Source of the DNA: Bacteroidota bacterium
Lineage (GTDB): Bacteria; Bacteroidota; Bacteroidia; B-17B0; Aurantibacillaceae
DNA: 64,000 nucleotides
Direction of reading: 5' to 3'
Assembly (NCBI GenBank): GCA_020403265.1
Contig: JADBXZ010000012.1
Span: 124,001 to 188,000 of the forward strand
Position numbers and translations under genes: made by a program. Under the pieces are notes generated by a model, which saw only the letters and a list, made by a program, of their open reading frames with translations, did no database searches and was not told the origin of the DNA. Shown here in pieces: positions 7,584-14,679 of this stretch. How positions within the stretch are numbered: position 1 is the stretch's first letter; each line of letters opens with the position of its first letter.

Positions 7584-9488
7584 ATGAAAACAGTTAAATC
7601 ATTAGCGGATTATCAGAGCGAGTATCAAACAAGTGTTGAACAGCCTGAGAAATTTTGGGAAAAAATTGCGGATCAATTTTTATGGAAGAACCGCTGGAGT
7701 AAGGTTTTAGATTGGAATTTCACAGAACCGACCATTCAATGGTTTGTTAATGGAACTTTGAACATTACTGAAAATTGTATTGACAGGCATTTAAGTAAAA
7801 ATGCCCATAAAACTGCTTTTATTTTTGAACCCAATGAACCATCCGAATCAACACAAAATATTTCCTATCAAACCTTGTATGATGAAGTTTGCCGCTTAGC
7901 CAACGTTTTAAAAAAACTTGGTGTTGAAAAAGGTGACCGTGTTTGCATATACATGCCCATGATCCCGGAAGCAATCTATGGCATGCTGGCTTGTGCCCGA
8001 ATTGGCGCCGTTCATTCAGTTGTTTTTGGTGGATTTAGCGCGCAAGCATTAAAAGATCGAATAAACGATTCGTTATGTAAAGTTGTACTAACAACGGATG
8101 GGGCTTTTCGCGGTAACAAAAAAATACCAATGAAGGCAACTGTTGATGAAGCATTAATTGAATGCCCATCTGTAAAGTACACGTTAGTATTTAATCGCAC
8201 AAACGATACTATTAAAATGCAAGAAGGTAGAGATTTAAACTGGAAAACAGAAGTTCAATCTCAACCTGACCATTGCGAGCCTGTTTATGTAGATGCAGAA
8301 CATCCATTATTTATTTTATACACCAGTGGCAGCACCGGTAAACCAAAAGGTGTTTTACACACAACAGGCGGTTACATGGTATACACAGCTTATAGCTTTG
8401 CCAACGTTTTTCAATATCAACCAAATGATATTTATTGGTGTACTGCCGATGTTGGCTGGATTACAGGACACAGTTATATTACTTATGCGCCATTACTAAA
8501 TGCTGCCACTTCAGTAATCTTTGAAGGCATACCAACTTATCCCGACGCCGGTAGATTTTGGCAGGTAGTAGATAAACATCACGTAACTCATTTTTATACT
8601 GCACCAACTGCCATACGCGCGCTTGAAGCTGCAGGATTAGAATTTGTTAAACCTTATAAATTAACTTCTCTAAAAGTATTGGGCAGTGTTGGTGAGCCTA
8701 TTAATGAAGAAGCTTGGAATTGGTATTCGGCGAATATTGGTAAAAATAAATGCCCAATTGTAGATACTTGGTGGCAAACCGAAACCGGAGGGATATTGAT
8801 TTCTCCTCTAGCAGGCATAACACCCACTAAACCAGGATTTGCAACCTTACCATTACCAGGTATACAACCGATATTGGTTGATGATAAAGGAAACGAAATT
8901 ACCGGAAATAATGTTGAAGGGAATTTATGCATAAAATTCCCATGGCCATCCATAATTCGTACAACATATGGTGATCATGAACGTTGCAAACAAACTTACT
9001 TTTCTACTTATAAAGGACTTTATTTTACCGGCGATGGTTGTAAACGAGATGAAAACGGAAATTACAGAATAACCGGAAGAGTTGATGATGTTATAAATGT
9101 TAGCGGCCATCGAATTGGAACGGCAGAGGTTGAAAGTGCATTAAACATGCACGAAGATATTGTTGAAAGTGCTGTAATAGGTTACCCCCATGAAATTAAA
9201 GGTCAAGGAATTTATGCCTATTGCATTTCTATTAACGAACACATAAATAGCGATGATCTAAAAAAAGAGCTCATCGACCTAGTGAATAAACAAATCGGCC
9301 CCATTGCTAAGCCCGACAAAATACAAATCGTTAGAGGGTTGCCAAAAACAAGAAGTGGTAAAATCATGCGTCGGATTTTAAGAAAAATTGCAGAAGGTGA
9401 TTTTGCTAACCTTGGTGATACCTCTACCCTTTTAGATCCAACTGTCATTAATGAAATAATTGAACCGCATTTGAAAAATAATAATTAA
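7584..9488 (+). CDS. acs: Acetate--CoA ligase (acetyl-CoA synthetase)
   Basis: Acs makes acetyl-CoA from acetate, ATP and CoA through acetyl-AMP. It has 634 residues, normal for the family. Motifs in order are the P-loop-like TSGSTGKPKG (about 246), the acetate-pocket ADVGWITGHSY, WWQTETGGILISP, the hinge/A8 region YRITGRVDDVINVSGHRIG and the A10 motif PKTRSGKIMRR (about 590), whose lysine is the known acetylation-regulated residue. The ATG overlaps the end of the frame-restored TPR gene (stop 7597) by 14 bases. A hairpin terminator follows. Confidence 0.97.
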   Translation: MKTVKSLADYQSEYQTSVEQPEKFWEKIADQFLWKNRWSKVLDWNFTEPTIQWFVNGTLNITENCIDRHLSKNAHKTAFIFEPNEPSESTQNISYQTLYDEVCRLANVLKKLGVEKGDRVCIYMPMIPEAIYGMLACARIGAVHSVVFGGFSAQALKDRINDSLCKVVLTTDGAFRGNKKIPMKATVDEALIECPSVKYTLVFNRTNDTIKMQEGRDLNWKTEVQSQPDHCEPVYVDAEHPLFILYTSGSTGKPKGVLHTTGGYMVYTAYSFANVFQYQPNDIYWCTADVGWITGHSYITYAPLLNAATSVIFEGIPTYPDAGRFWQVVDKHHVTHFYTAPTAIRALEAAGLEFVKPYKLTSLKVLGSVGEPINEEAWNWYSANIGKNKCPIVDTWWQTETGGILISPLAGITPTKPGFATLPLPGIQPILVDDKGNEITGNNVEGNLCIKFPWPSIIRTTYGDHERCKQTYFSTYKGLYFTGDGCKRDENGNYRITGRVDDVINVSGHRIGTAEVESALNMHEDIVESAVIGYPHEIKGQGIYAYCISINEHINSDDLKKELIDLVNKQIGPIAKPDKIQIVRGLPKTRSGKIMRRILRKIAEGDFANLGDTSTLLDPTVINEIIEPHLKNNN

Positions 9489-9530
9489 CTGTACCTTTCT
9501 AGTATTCCAATCACAACTTCTATCGAATTA

Positions 9531-9554
9531 AAAAGCCACCTGTCGGTGGCCTTT
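9531..9554. terminator. Shared terminator between convergent acs and rplS
   Basis: GCCACC (9535-9540) pairs with GGTGGC (9545-9550) around a 4-base loop, flanked by A-rich sequence on one side and CTTT on the other. It can therefore serve both convergent genes. Confidence 0.65.
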
Positions 9555-9574
9555 AAAATTATATATTTTAATTA

Positions 9575-9943
9575 TTATTTAGATGCAGATGTATTTTGAA
9601 CCTTTTCACGTATACGTGCAGATTTACCTGTACGCTCACGGATGTAGAAAATTTTAGCGCGACGAACCACACCTACTTTATTCACTTCGATTTTATCAAT
9701 GAATGGTGAAGCTACTGGAAAAATACGCTCTACACCTACACCGTTACTCATTTTACGAACAGTAAAAGATGCTGTTGCCGCTTCATTTTTTCTCTGGATA
9801 ACAACACCGGTAAATTGCTGAATACGCTCCTTATCACCCTCTTTAATTTTGTAAGAAACAGTAATGGTGTCACCAGCCTTGAAAGCCGGGTGCTTGCTTT
9901 CAGCAGTTAATTGCTTTTTTACGTAGTCTAATAATAAACTCAT
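9575..9943 (-). CDS. rplS: 50S ribosomal protein L19
   Basis: L19 (bL19) is a structural protein of the large ribosomal subunit at the subunit interface. The 122 residues contain the family core [52 protein letters not shown] and [20 protein letters not shown]. It is a stand-alone gene here, without the rpsP-rimM-trmD neighbours seen in many bacteria. About 70 bases of leader separate it from a promoter box at 10017-10024; that leader can fold (see separate entry). Confidence 0.97.
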   Translation of the reverse strand: MSLLLDYVKKQLTAESKHPAFKAGDTITVSYKIKEGDKERIQQFTGVVIQRKNEAATASFTVRKMSNGVGVERIFPVASPFIDKIEVNKVGVVRRAKIFYIRERTGKSARIREKVQNTSASK

Positions 9944-9965
9944 AATTGTTTGTTTTAATCGTTAA

Positions 9966-10011
9966 CGTTTTTAGCATTCTTTACCTCGTGTAAACAGCGG
10001 CTTTAAAAACG
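9966..10011 (-). promoter_or_regulatory. Candidate structured leader of rplS mRNA
   Basis: In the untranslated leader, CGTTTTTA pairs with TAAAAACG (10004-10011 with 9966-9973) as a perfect 8-bp stem. Inside it, TTTAC and GTAAA (9980-9984 and 9990-9994) form a second hairpin with a 5-base loop, and a GC/GC pair can extend the outer stem past a 2-base bulge. Position and shape suit an autoregulatory ribosomal-protein leader. The function is inference. Confidence 0.45.
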
Positions 10012-10016
10012 GGATG

Positions 10017-10049
10017 CAAATATATTGAATTTTTTGAAATTCAATCAAA
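10017..10049 (-). promoter_or_regulatory. Promoter for rplS: TTTG-N21-TATATTTG
   Basis: On the minus strand the -7 box TATATTTG (10024 to 10017) lies 21 bases downstream of TTTG (10049 to 10046). It would produce an rplS leader of roughly 70 bases. Confidence 0.5.
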
Positions 10050-10125
10050 AAAAGATGCAAAATCATTGCTTTTTCCCATAAATTTAGGCAAATCAAACGA
10101 TTTTTTATACCTTAGTAAGATATTT

Positions 10126-10953
10126 ATGCTGCTTAATCGCTACACACTTGTTGGTTTTTCTGCAATTATTGCTTTAGGAGTTATTATCTTTTCATCTTGT
10201 GCCAAAAAAGACGAAGTTACCAAATTAACAGGCGAACCAATATCAGGTAATGGCTTGGTAGATAATAGTTGGACATTTGACAAAGCTCACAGTAATGTGA
10301 ATTGGGAAACCAACTATTTAAACTATTCATCAGGTAAGCTCACCGGCCGCTTTGATAATTTTAATTTCAACCCTAAATTTATTTTTAATGAAAGCGATTT
10401 AAGCTCATGTAAATTAAATGCTTGGATTCAACTTTCCTCCATTGATTCTGGGGAACCCGGAAGAGATGCCCCCGGCAAATGTATACGAAGTTACTTAGGT
10501 GTAACTTACTTAGACACCTTAAAAACAATTGTTAACCCACAAAGCGATTCTGCATGGTTTAATAGCACTAAATTCTCCAAATCTGGTAGTGGCTACGTTG
10601 TATTTGGGAATTTAAGACTCAATAAATACCGTTCTCCCAGTGGGTTTAGTGATGGAACGCCTATTGTAAAGCCTGCCATACTTTACTTAACTTATAATGG
10701 CACTGCTGATTTTGACACGAATGGAGATAATGTTAATGACCGTTACCGAGCATCATTTACTGGAAAACTTAAATTTCTGAGATCTGACTACATGGACACG
10801 CAATCTAAAGTGCAATGGGTGCCTGTTCCATCTTTGGCAGATCAAACAGGTAACTTAAGTGCAGCAGCCAATAAAACCTATGGCGTTTGGACTACCAATG
10901 TTGCAGATGAAATGAACCTGACAATTAACACTCAATTTTTTAAAAATCATTAA
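10126..10953 (+). CDS. YceI-like domain lipoprotein
   Basis: This 275-residue protein has a lipobox (VIIFSSCAKK). The WTFDKAHSNVNWET opening followed by KLTGRFDNFNF is the hallmark of the YceI-like lipid-binding beta-barrel fold. Family members bind isoprenoid-type lipids or act in stress responses, but no substrate can be read here. The ATG at 10126 is preferred over 10066 because it places a normal signal peptide at the N-terminus. It starts a likely three-gene unit: the next genes follow 3 and 7 bases after each stop. Confidence 0.75.
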   Translation: MLLNRYTLVGFSAIIALGVIIFSSCAKKDEVTKLTGEPISGNGLVDNSWTFDKAHSNVNWETNYLNYSSGKLTGRFDNFNFNPKFIFNESDLSSCKLNAWIQLSSIDSGEPGRDAPGKCIRSYLGVTYLDTLKTIVNPQSDSAWFNSTKFSKSGSGYVVFGNLRLNKYRSPSGFSDGTPIVKPAILYLTYNGTADFDTNGDNVNDRYRASFTGKLKFLRSDYMDTQSKVQWVPVPSLADQTGNLSAAANKTYGVWTTNVADEMNLTINTQFFKNH

Positions 10954-10956
10954 ACC

Positions 10957-11334
10957 ATGAGAGCTAAACTAATAACCTGTCTACTTATGGTCATTGTTTT
11001 CCTTTACGCTTGTAAAAAAGCGGCAGGTGTTGGCGGCAAAAACGAGATTAATGGCAGTGTGATGTATTATAATCCGGTAACTGCATCTAATAATCCTGCA
11101 CCGAAAGCGACTATTTATGTAACTTATGGAAGCAACACTTCTACATCACAATATAACCAAGCAATTTTAACCGACGACAATGGTAAATTTATAATTGAAG
11201 GGCTCGAAAAAGGAGATTACTATTTACGTGCCGAGTTTAAAGATGAAAATGGCTTTAGTTACTCATCTCCCGGATACGGCATTATATTAAAAAATAAAAA
11301 AAACAAAGTAGAACTTAACTTTATTGTTGAATAA
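10957..11334 (+). CDS. Small lipoprotein with carboxypeptidase-regulatory-like fold
   Basis: The 125-residue protein has a lipobox (VFLYACKKA). It then has a beta-sandwich pattern: GSVMYYNPVT..PAPKATIYV, then AILTDDNGKFIIEGLEKGDYYLRAEF. This matches CarboxypepD_reg/SdrD-B-like domains that usually mediate surface binding rather than catalysis. It sits between the YceI-like lipoprotein and an SBBP-repeat T9SS protein, so it may be an anchor or partner at the outer membrane. That role is inferred from context only. Confidence 0.65.
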   Translation: MRAKLITCLLMVIVFLYACKKAAGVGGKNEINGSVMYYNPVTASNNPAPKATIYVTYGSNTSTSQYNQAILTDDNGKFIIEGLEKGDYYLRAEFKDENGFSYSSPGYGIILKNKKNKVELNFIVE

Positions 11335-11341
11335 CCTGATT

Positions 11342-13003
11342 ATGAAAATACTTAATGTTAAAGCCATAGCAATTATTTTGTTATTCGTGATGCAAAGCAT
11401 TTATGCGCAAACACCCAGCTGGCAATGGGCTTTTGGAGCAGGATCAACCGGAGCAGAAATGGCCACTGCAAATGCAACGGATGCAGCCGGTAATTTATAC
11501 ACAGTAGGTTGGTATACAAGTAGCAATCTAACTTTTGGTTCTATTACCTTAACTAATCCCGGCGTGGGCACCAGTGATATCTTTATCACTAAACATTCAG
11601 CAACCGGCACTGCCCTTTGGGCAAAAACATTTGGAGGAAGTGACGGCGAAATTGCCAGCAGTATTTCACTTGACAGTAATGGTGACATCTATGTTACAGG
11701 ATGGTTCTCAAGCTCAAATGTTACTTTTGGAACACAAACCCTTACTAACAGTTCGGCGGGTAACAGCGATGTTTTTGTTGTTAAATTAAATTCTACAGGC
11801 AATGTTGTTTGGGCTAAATCGGCTGGCGGTAATGCAACAGACAGAGGGCAAAGTATTTGCGTAGATGCAAATGGAAATGTTATTGTTGCAGGCTTATTTA
11901 TTAGCTCTACCATTAATTTTGGTGCTGTTAATGTTAACCATTCCGGTTCAGGTAACAACGATCTTTTTATTGTAAAATATGATGCAAGCGGAAATCCATT
12001 GTGGACAAGAGGCGCCGGAGGAAATGGCTCGGATGTAGCTAACAGTATTGCAACAGATTCCGGTAATAACATCTATGTGACAGGTTTTTTCTCCAGCGCA
12101 AGTATTAATTTTTCAGGAAATACCTTAACGAATAGTGGCATAGGATCTCAAGATTTGTTTTTAGTGAAATATAATTCTTCAGGCACCTTACAATGGAGCG
12201 TAAAAAGCAGTGGACATCTTGATGAGTATGGCGCAGCTTTGGTAGTTTCGGGAACAGGAGTTTATTTGACAGGTGCGTTTAGCAGTTCAGTTACAACTTT
12301 AGATAACGTTAACCTTACTAATAATGCGGCGGGAACCTATGATGCCATTGTTGCAAAATACAACCTCAGCGGCGGCTTGTTATGGGCCAAAAAAATTGGT
12401 GGTGCTGATGCTGATGTTGGAATTGACATAGACTTGGATGGACAGGACAGGGTATTTGTGAGCGGAAATTTTGCAAGTGGCAGTATTAATGCAGATGGCA
12501 TCATCCTCATTAATGCGCTTACCGGCTATAGAGACATGTTTTACGCAGCCTATGATGCAACCGGGTTTAATTTGTGGGCAACTAAAATCGGTGATTCTTT
12601 TGATGAATCGGCAAATGGTATAGCAGTTAATGCTCAGGGTAGTACAATTTATGCTGTTGGTATGTATAATAGTAACTCTGTTGCTTTTGGCTCAAATAGT
12701 GTAATTAAATTTTGTGCAGACGATGTTTTTATAGCGAAACTGGGAGGTCTTAGTTTAAACTTAAATGAACAAGACATTTCAGAAATTAGTTTATTTCCAA
12801 ATCCGGCTAAAAACTTTTTTTATGTTAACGGTATAGTGCTAGATAAAATTGAGGTAATGTCTTTAGACGGTAAAACAATTTTTACAAAAGAAATAGAAAA
12901 CCCCACTTCTAGAATTGAACTTGACCAGTTGTCTCATGGTATCTACCTTGTGAAGTGCTATAGCAAAGAAGACATGTATTATCAAAAGATAGTGGTTGAA
13001 TAG
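11342..13003 (+). CDS. SBBP-repeat beta-propeller protein with T9SS sorting domain
   Basis: This 553-residue secreted protein has a signal peptide ending IYAQ. It has about eight repeats of the SBBP type ('D..GN.Y..G.f.s..nFg...lt..g..D.fi.K....G...wa...GG'), which fold as a beta-propeller. The last 75 residues are a type A T9SS sorting domain starting SLFPNPAKNFF and ending YYQKIVVE. It should be exported by T9SS and anchored or released outside. The ATG at 11342 begins a proper signal peptide; the upstream ATG at 11324 overlaps the preceding gene. Ligand unknown. Confidence 0.85.
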   Translation: MKILNVKAIAIILLFVMQSIYAQTPSWQWAFGAGSTGAEMATANATDAAGNLYTVGWYTSSNLTFGSITLTNPGVGTSDIFITKHSATGTALWAKTFGGSDGEIASSISLDSNGDIYVTGWFSSSNVTFGTQTLTNSSAGNSDVFVVKLNSTGNVVWAKSAGGNATDRGQSICVDANGNVIVAGLFISSTINFGAVNVNHSGSGNNDLFIVKYDASGNPLWTRGAGGNGSDVANSIATDSGNNIYVTGFFSSASINFSGNTLTNSGIGSQDLFLVKYNSSGTLQWSVKSSGHLDEYGAALVVSGTGVYLTGAFSSSVTTLDNVNLTNNAAGTYDAIVAKYNLSGGLLWAKKIGGADADVGIDIDLDGQDRVFVSGNFASGSINADGIILINALTGYRDMFYAAYDATGFNLWATKIGDSFDESANGIAVNAQGSTIYAVGMYNSNSVAFGSNSVIKFCADDVFIAKLGGLSLNLNEQDISEISLFPNPAKNFFYVNGIVLDKIEVMSLDGKTIFTKEIENPTSRIELDQLSHGIYLVKCYSKEDMYYQKIVVE

Positions 13004-13091
13004 CATTTAGTAATTATCAACTATTTTTTACCAACAAATTATTTTTTGATTTGGGTTTATTTCACCAAATTTGTGCTTGATTCTCTAGTGT

Positions 13092-13152
13092 TGTGAATTA
13101 ATTCACAGTAATTGGGGTAATATCCAATTATTTGCCTCAGCTGTTGCTGAGG
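13092..13152 (+). other. Three consecutive stem-loops upstream of tRNA-Leu
   Basis: In order: a perfect 16-base palindrome TGTGAATTAATTCACA (13092-13107); TAATTGG/CCAATTA (13109-13115 with 13124-13130) with an 8-base loop; and CCTCAGC/GCTGAGG (13135-13141 with 13146-13152) with a 4-base loop. They fill the gap between the T9SS gene and the tRNA. One may terminate the upstream gene, although none has a long T run. Confidence 0.5.
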
Positions 13153-13162
13153 GTATACTTTT

Positions 13163-13247
13163 GCCCAGGTGTTGGAATTGGTATACAAGTACGCTTGAGG
13201 TGCGTATGCCGCAAGGCTTAGGGGTTCGAGTCCCCTTCTGGGTACCA
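13163..13247 (+). tRNA. tRNA-Leu (anticodon GAG)
   Basis: The 85-base class II tRNA has the acceptor stem GCCCAGG with CTGGGT, a D-arm, and the anticodon stem TACGC/GCGTA with loop TTGAGGT (anticodon GAG, reading CUU/CUC). It has a long variable arm (TGCCGCAAGGCTTA), a T-arm GGGGTTCGAGTCCCC and encoded CCA at 13245-13247. Long variable arm and anticodon both indicate leucine. Confidence 0.95.
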
Positions 13248-13252
13248 AAACG

Positions 13253-13276
13253 AAAGCCGCATTTTTTGCGGCTTTT
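13253..13276 (+). terminator. Terminator after tRNA-Leu
   Basis: AAAGCCGCA (13253-13261) pairs with TGCGGCTTT (13267-13275) over a 5-base T loop, a 9-bp stem starting 6 bases after the tRNA CCA end. Its GC core is the same as that of the mscL terminator. Confidence 0.8.
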
Positions 13277-13357
13277 ATTATTTTGTATTCACTGTTAAGC
13301 TTTACTTTGTTTATTCCTAGTTTTCTTTTTGTGCTCAATACCAAATTCCTTCATTAA

Positions 13358-13661
13358 TTATAAGCTGTAATTTTTGATAAACTCAACCACTTCTATTGAT
13401 CTTATTCCAAGCTTAGTTAAACCGTATTCTACTTTTGGCGGAACAACAAGATAAACCTTTCGGTCCATAAAACCCTCCTCTTCCAGCTCCCTCAACTGCG
13501 ATGTTAACATTTTATGCGTAATGTGCGGTAGGCCCTTTATTAATTCACTATATCGCTTTTTTTGATCTTTTAACGCCATAAATAGGCATTTTCCAAGTAC
13601 CTCCAATTCTATCCATGGCAAATTCTATCGGGTTATAATAAAGTTTATTCTTCTCAGGCAT
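13358..13661 (-). pseudogene. HxlR-family winged-helix regulator, frameshifted
   Basis: Two adjacent frames together encode a typical ~100-residue HxlR repressor. The first part (ATG at 13661) reads MPEKNKLYYNPIEFAMDRIG, then GTWKMPI. The second, in another frame from about 13579, reads MALKDQKKRYSELIKGLPHI and then ITHKMLTSQLRELEEEGF to the stop at 13358. The join near 13580 needs two added bases or one removed. Family consensus 'KMPILWALK' suggests two shortened homopolymers. A TTG at 13621 could start the second frame alone, but would lose the first helix. It is divergent from the oxidoreductase gene at 13775, the classic HxlR arrangement. Confidence 0.8.
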
Positions 13662-13686
13662 AGTCTATAAGTATTAATATTGTTAA

Positions 13687-13702
13687 TTCTTTTCGAAAAG
13701 AA
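13687..13702. promoter_or_regulatory. Perfect 16-base palindrome, candidate HxlR operator
   Basis: TTCTTTTCGAAAAGAA is a perfect dyad in the 113-base gap between the divergent HxlR and oxidoreductase genes. A dimeric winged-helix repressor would bind such a site. Binding is inferred from position. Confidence 0.4.
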
Positions 13703-13774
13703 AGTAACACTAATTTAAGTAAGTAAATGAAATTATCGATTTAATTATAGTAATTTACATATAAATTAATCCAC

Positions 13775-14392
13775 ATGAAAATTGCAGTTATAGGAACAGG
13801 AAACGTTGGTGGTGCCTTAGCCACCAAATGGGCACTAAAAAGCCATCATATTACTTTAGGTGTAAGAGACACCATTAACTTTAAAGGAAAAGAATTGTTG
13901 AATAACCCTCACACTAAAGTGCTAAGCATTACAGATGCAGTAAAAAACAGTGACGTGATTGTAATTGCTACTCCCGCACCAATGGCAATTGAAGTGGCTC
14001 AATCGTTAGGAGACACAACAGGTAAAGTCATTATAGACGCCATGAACATTCTGATGGGTAGGGGTCCGGTTGGATATAGCAATACGAGTGAGGCCATTTT
14101 GGCTAATACACAAACTAAAGATGTTGTAAAATGTTTTAATACAACCGGATTTAATAATATGCAAAATCCTGTTTACAACACAATTGCTATTGATGCCTTT
14201 GTTGCTGGGGATAGCACAAAAGGAAAGGAAATAGCCATTGAACTGGCAAAAGATGCAGGATTTGCTGAGTGCTATGTTGTTGGCGGAAATGATAAATTTG
14301 GTTTAATGGAACAATTTGCCTTTTTCTGGATTAATTTAGCCATGCTTCAAGGACAAGGACGTGAAATCGCTTTTAAATTATTGAAACGATAA
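13775..14392 (+). CDS. NAD(P)-binding oxidoreductase, F420-dependent NADP reductase (NpdG)-like
   Basis: This 205-residue protein has an N-terminal Rossmann fold with GTGNVGGALA (residues 7-16), then VIVIATPAPMAIEVAQSLGD and DAMN. Domain order matches the NADP oxidoreductase coenzyme F420-dependent superfamily. In Bacteroidota such proteins are generally thought not to use F420, so the real substrate and electron donor are unknown. It is transcribed divergently from an HxlR regulator, which suggests induction by a reactive or redox-active compound. No terminator of the simple GC type follows; an inverted-repeat cluster does. Confidence 0.8.
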   Translation: MKIAVIGTGNVGGALATKWALKSHHITLGVRDTINFKGKELLNNPHTKVLSITDAVKNSDVIVIATPAPMAIEVAQSLGDTTGKVIIDAMNILMGRGPVGYSNTSEAILANTQTKDVVKCFNTTGFNNMQNPVYNTIAIDAFVAGDSTKGKEIAIELAKDAGFAECYVVGGNDKFGLMEQFAFFWINLAMLQGQGREIAFKLLKR

Positions 14393-14478
14393 AGTCTAAA
14401 TCAATTTGTACAATCAATAATATTTAAAGCCTTATAACGAAGCTTGATTTCAAATTATTGGGATTTCAATAAACCCAT

Positions 14479-14638
14479 TTTATTCATTTGGAAAACCAAA
14501 TGAATAAACGATGTAAGAAAATCAACCCTTTGTTCAGAAATACATGAAACCCAAAGGGTGATTTTCTAAATCGGGCTTGCCTGCCTTTAGCAGGACTACC
14601 TGCAGCAGGCAGGATAAACCCAACTAATACAATTAGTT
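14479..14638. repeat. Cluster of four inverted repeats between convergent genes
   Basis: The 287-base gap 14393-14679 holds four dyads: TTTATTCATTTGG/CCAAATGAATAAA (14479-14491 with 14496-14508, perfect 13 bp, AAAA loop); an imperfect 14-bp pair with one bulge (14518-14532 with 14552-14565); a GC-rich nested hairpin (CCTGCC 14580-14585 with GGCAGG 14608-14613, inner GCAGG/CCTGC); and AACTAAT/ATTAGTT (14622-14628 with 14632-14638). The first could be a bidirectional terminator. The GC-rich one resembles REP-like intergenic palindromes. Confidence 0.6.
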
Positions 14639-14679
14639 CGGCTCATGCTTCGCCTTCTAATGCATAATTTGGGATAAAC

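Noticed and set aside
11689-12072. Long minus-strand open frames inside the SBBP-repeat gene
   Set aside because: They are repeats of codon bias from the propeller repeats on the other strand, with no start context or family match.
13156-13163. TACTTTTG promoter-like box abutting tRNA-Leu
   Set aside because: The box includes the first base of the tRNA, so it could not direct its transcription.
13057-13344. A 95-codon minus-strand reading frame across the tRNA-Leu region
   Set aside because: It is antisense to the tRNA and its hairpins; its middle (VPRRGLEPLSLAAYAPQ) is simply the reverse of tRNA sequence, a known source of false genes.
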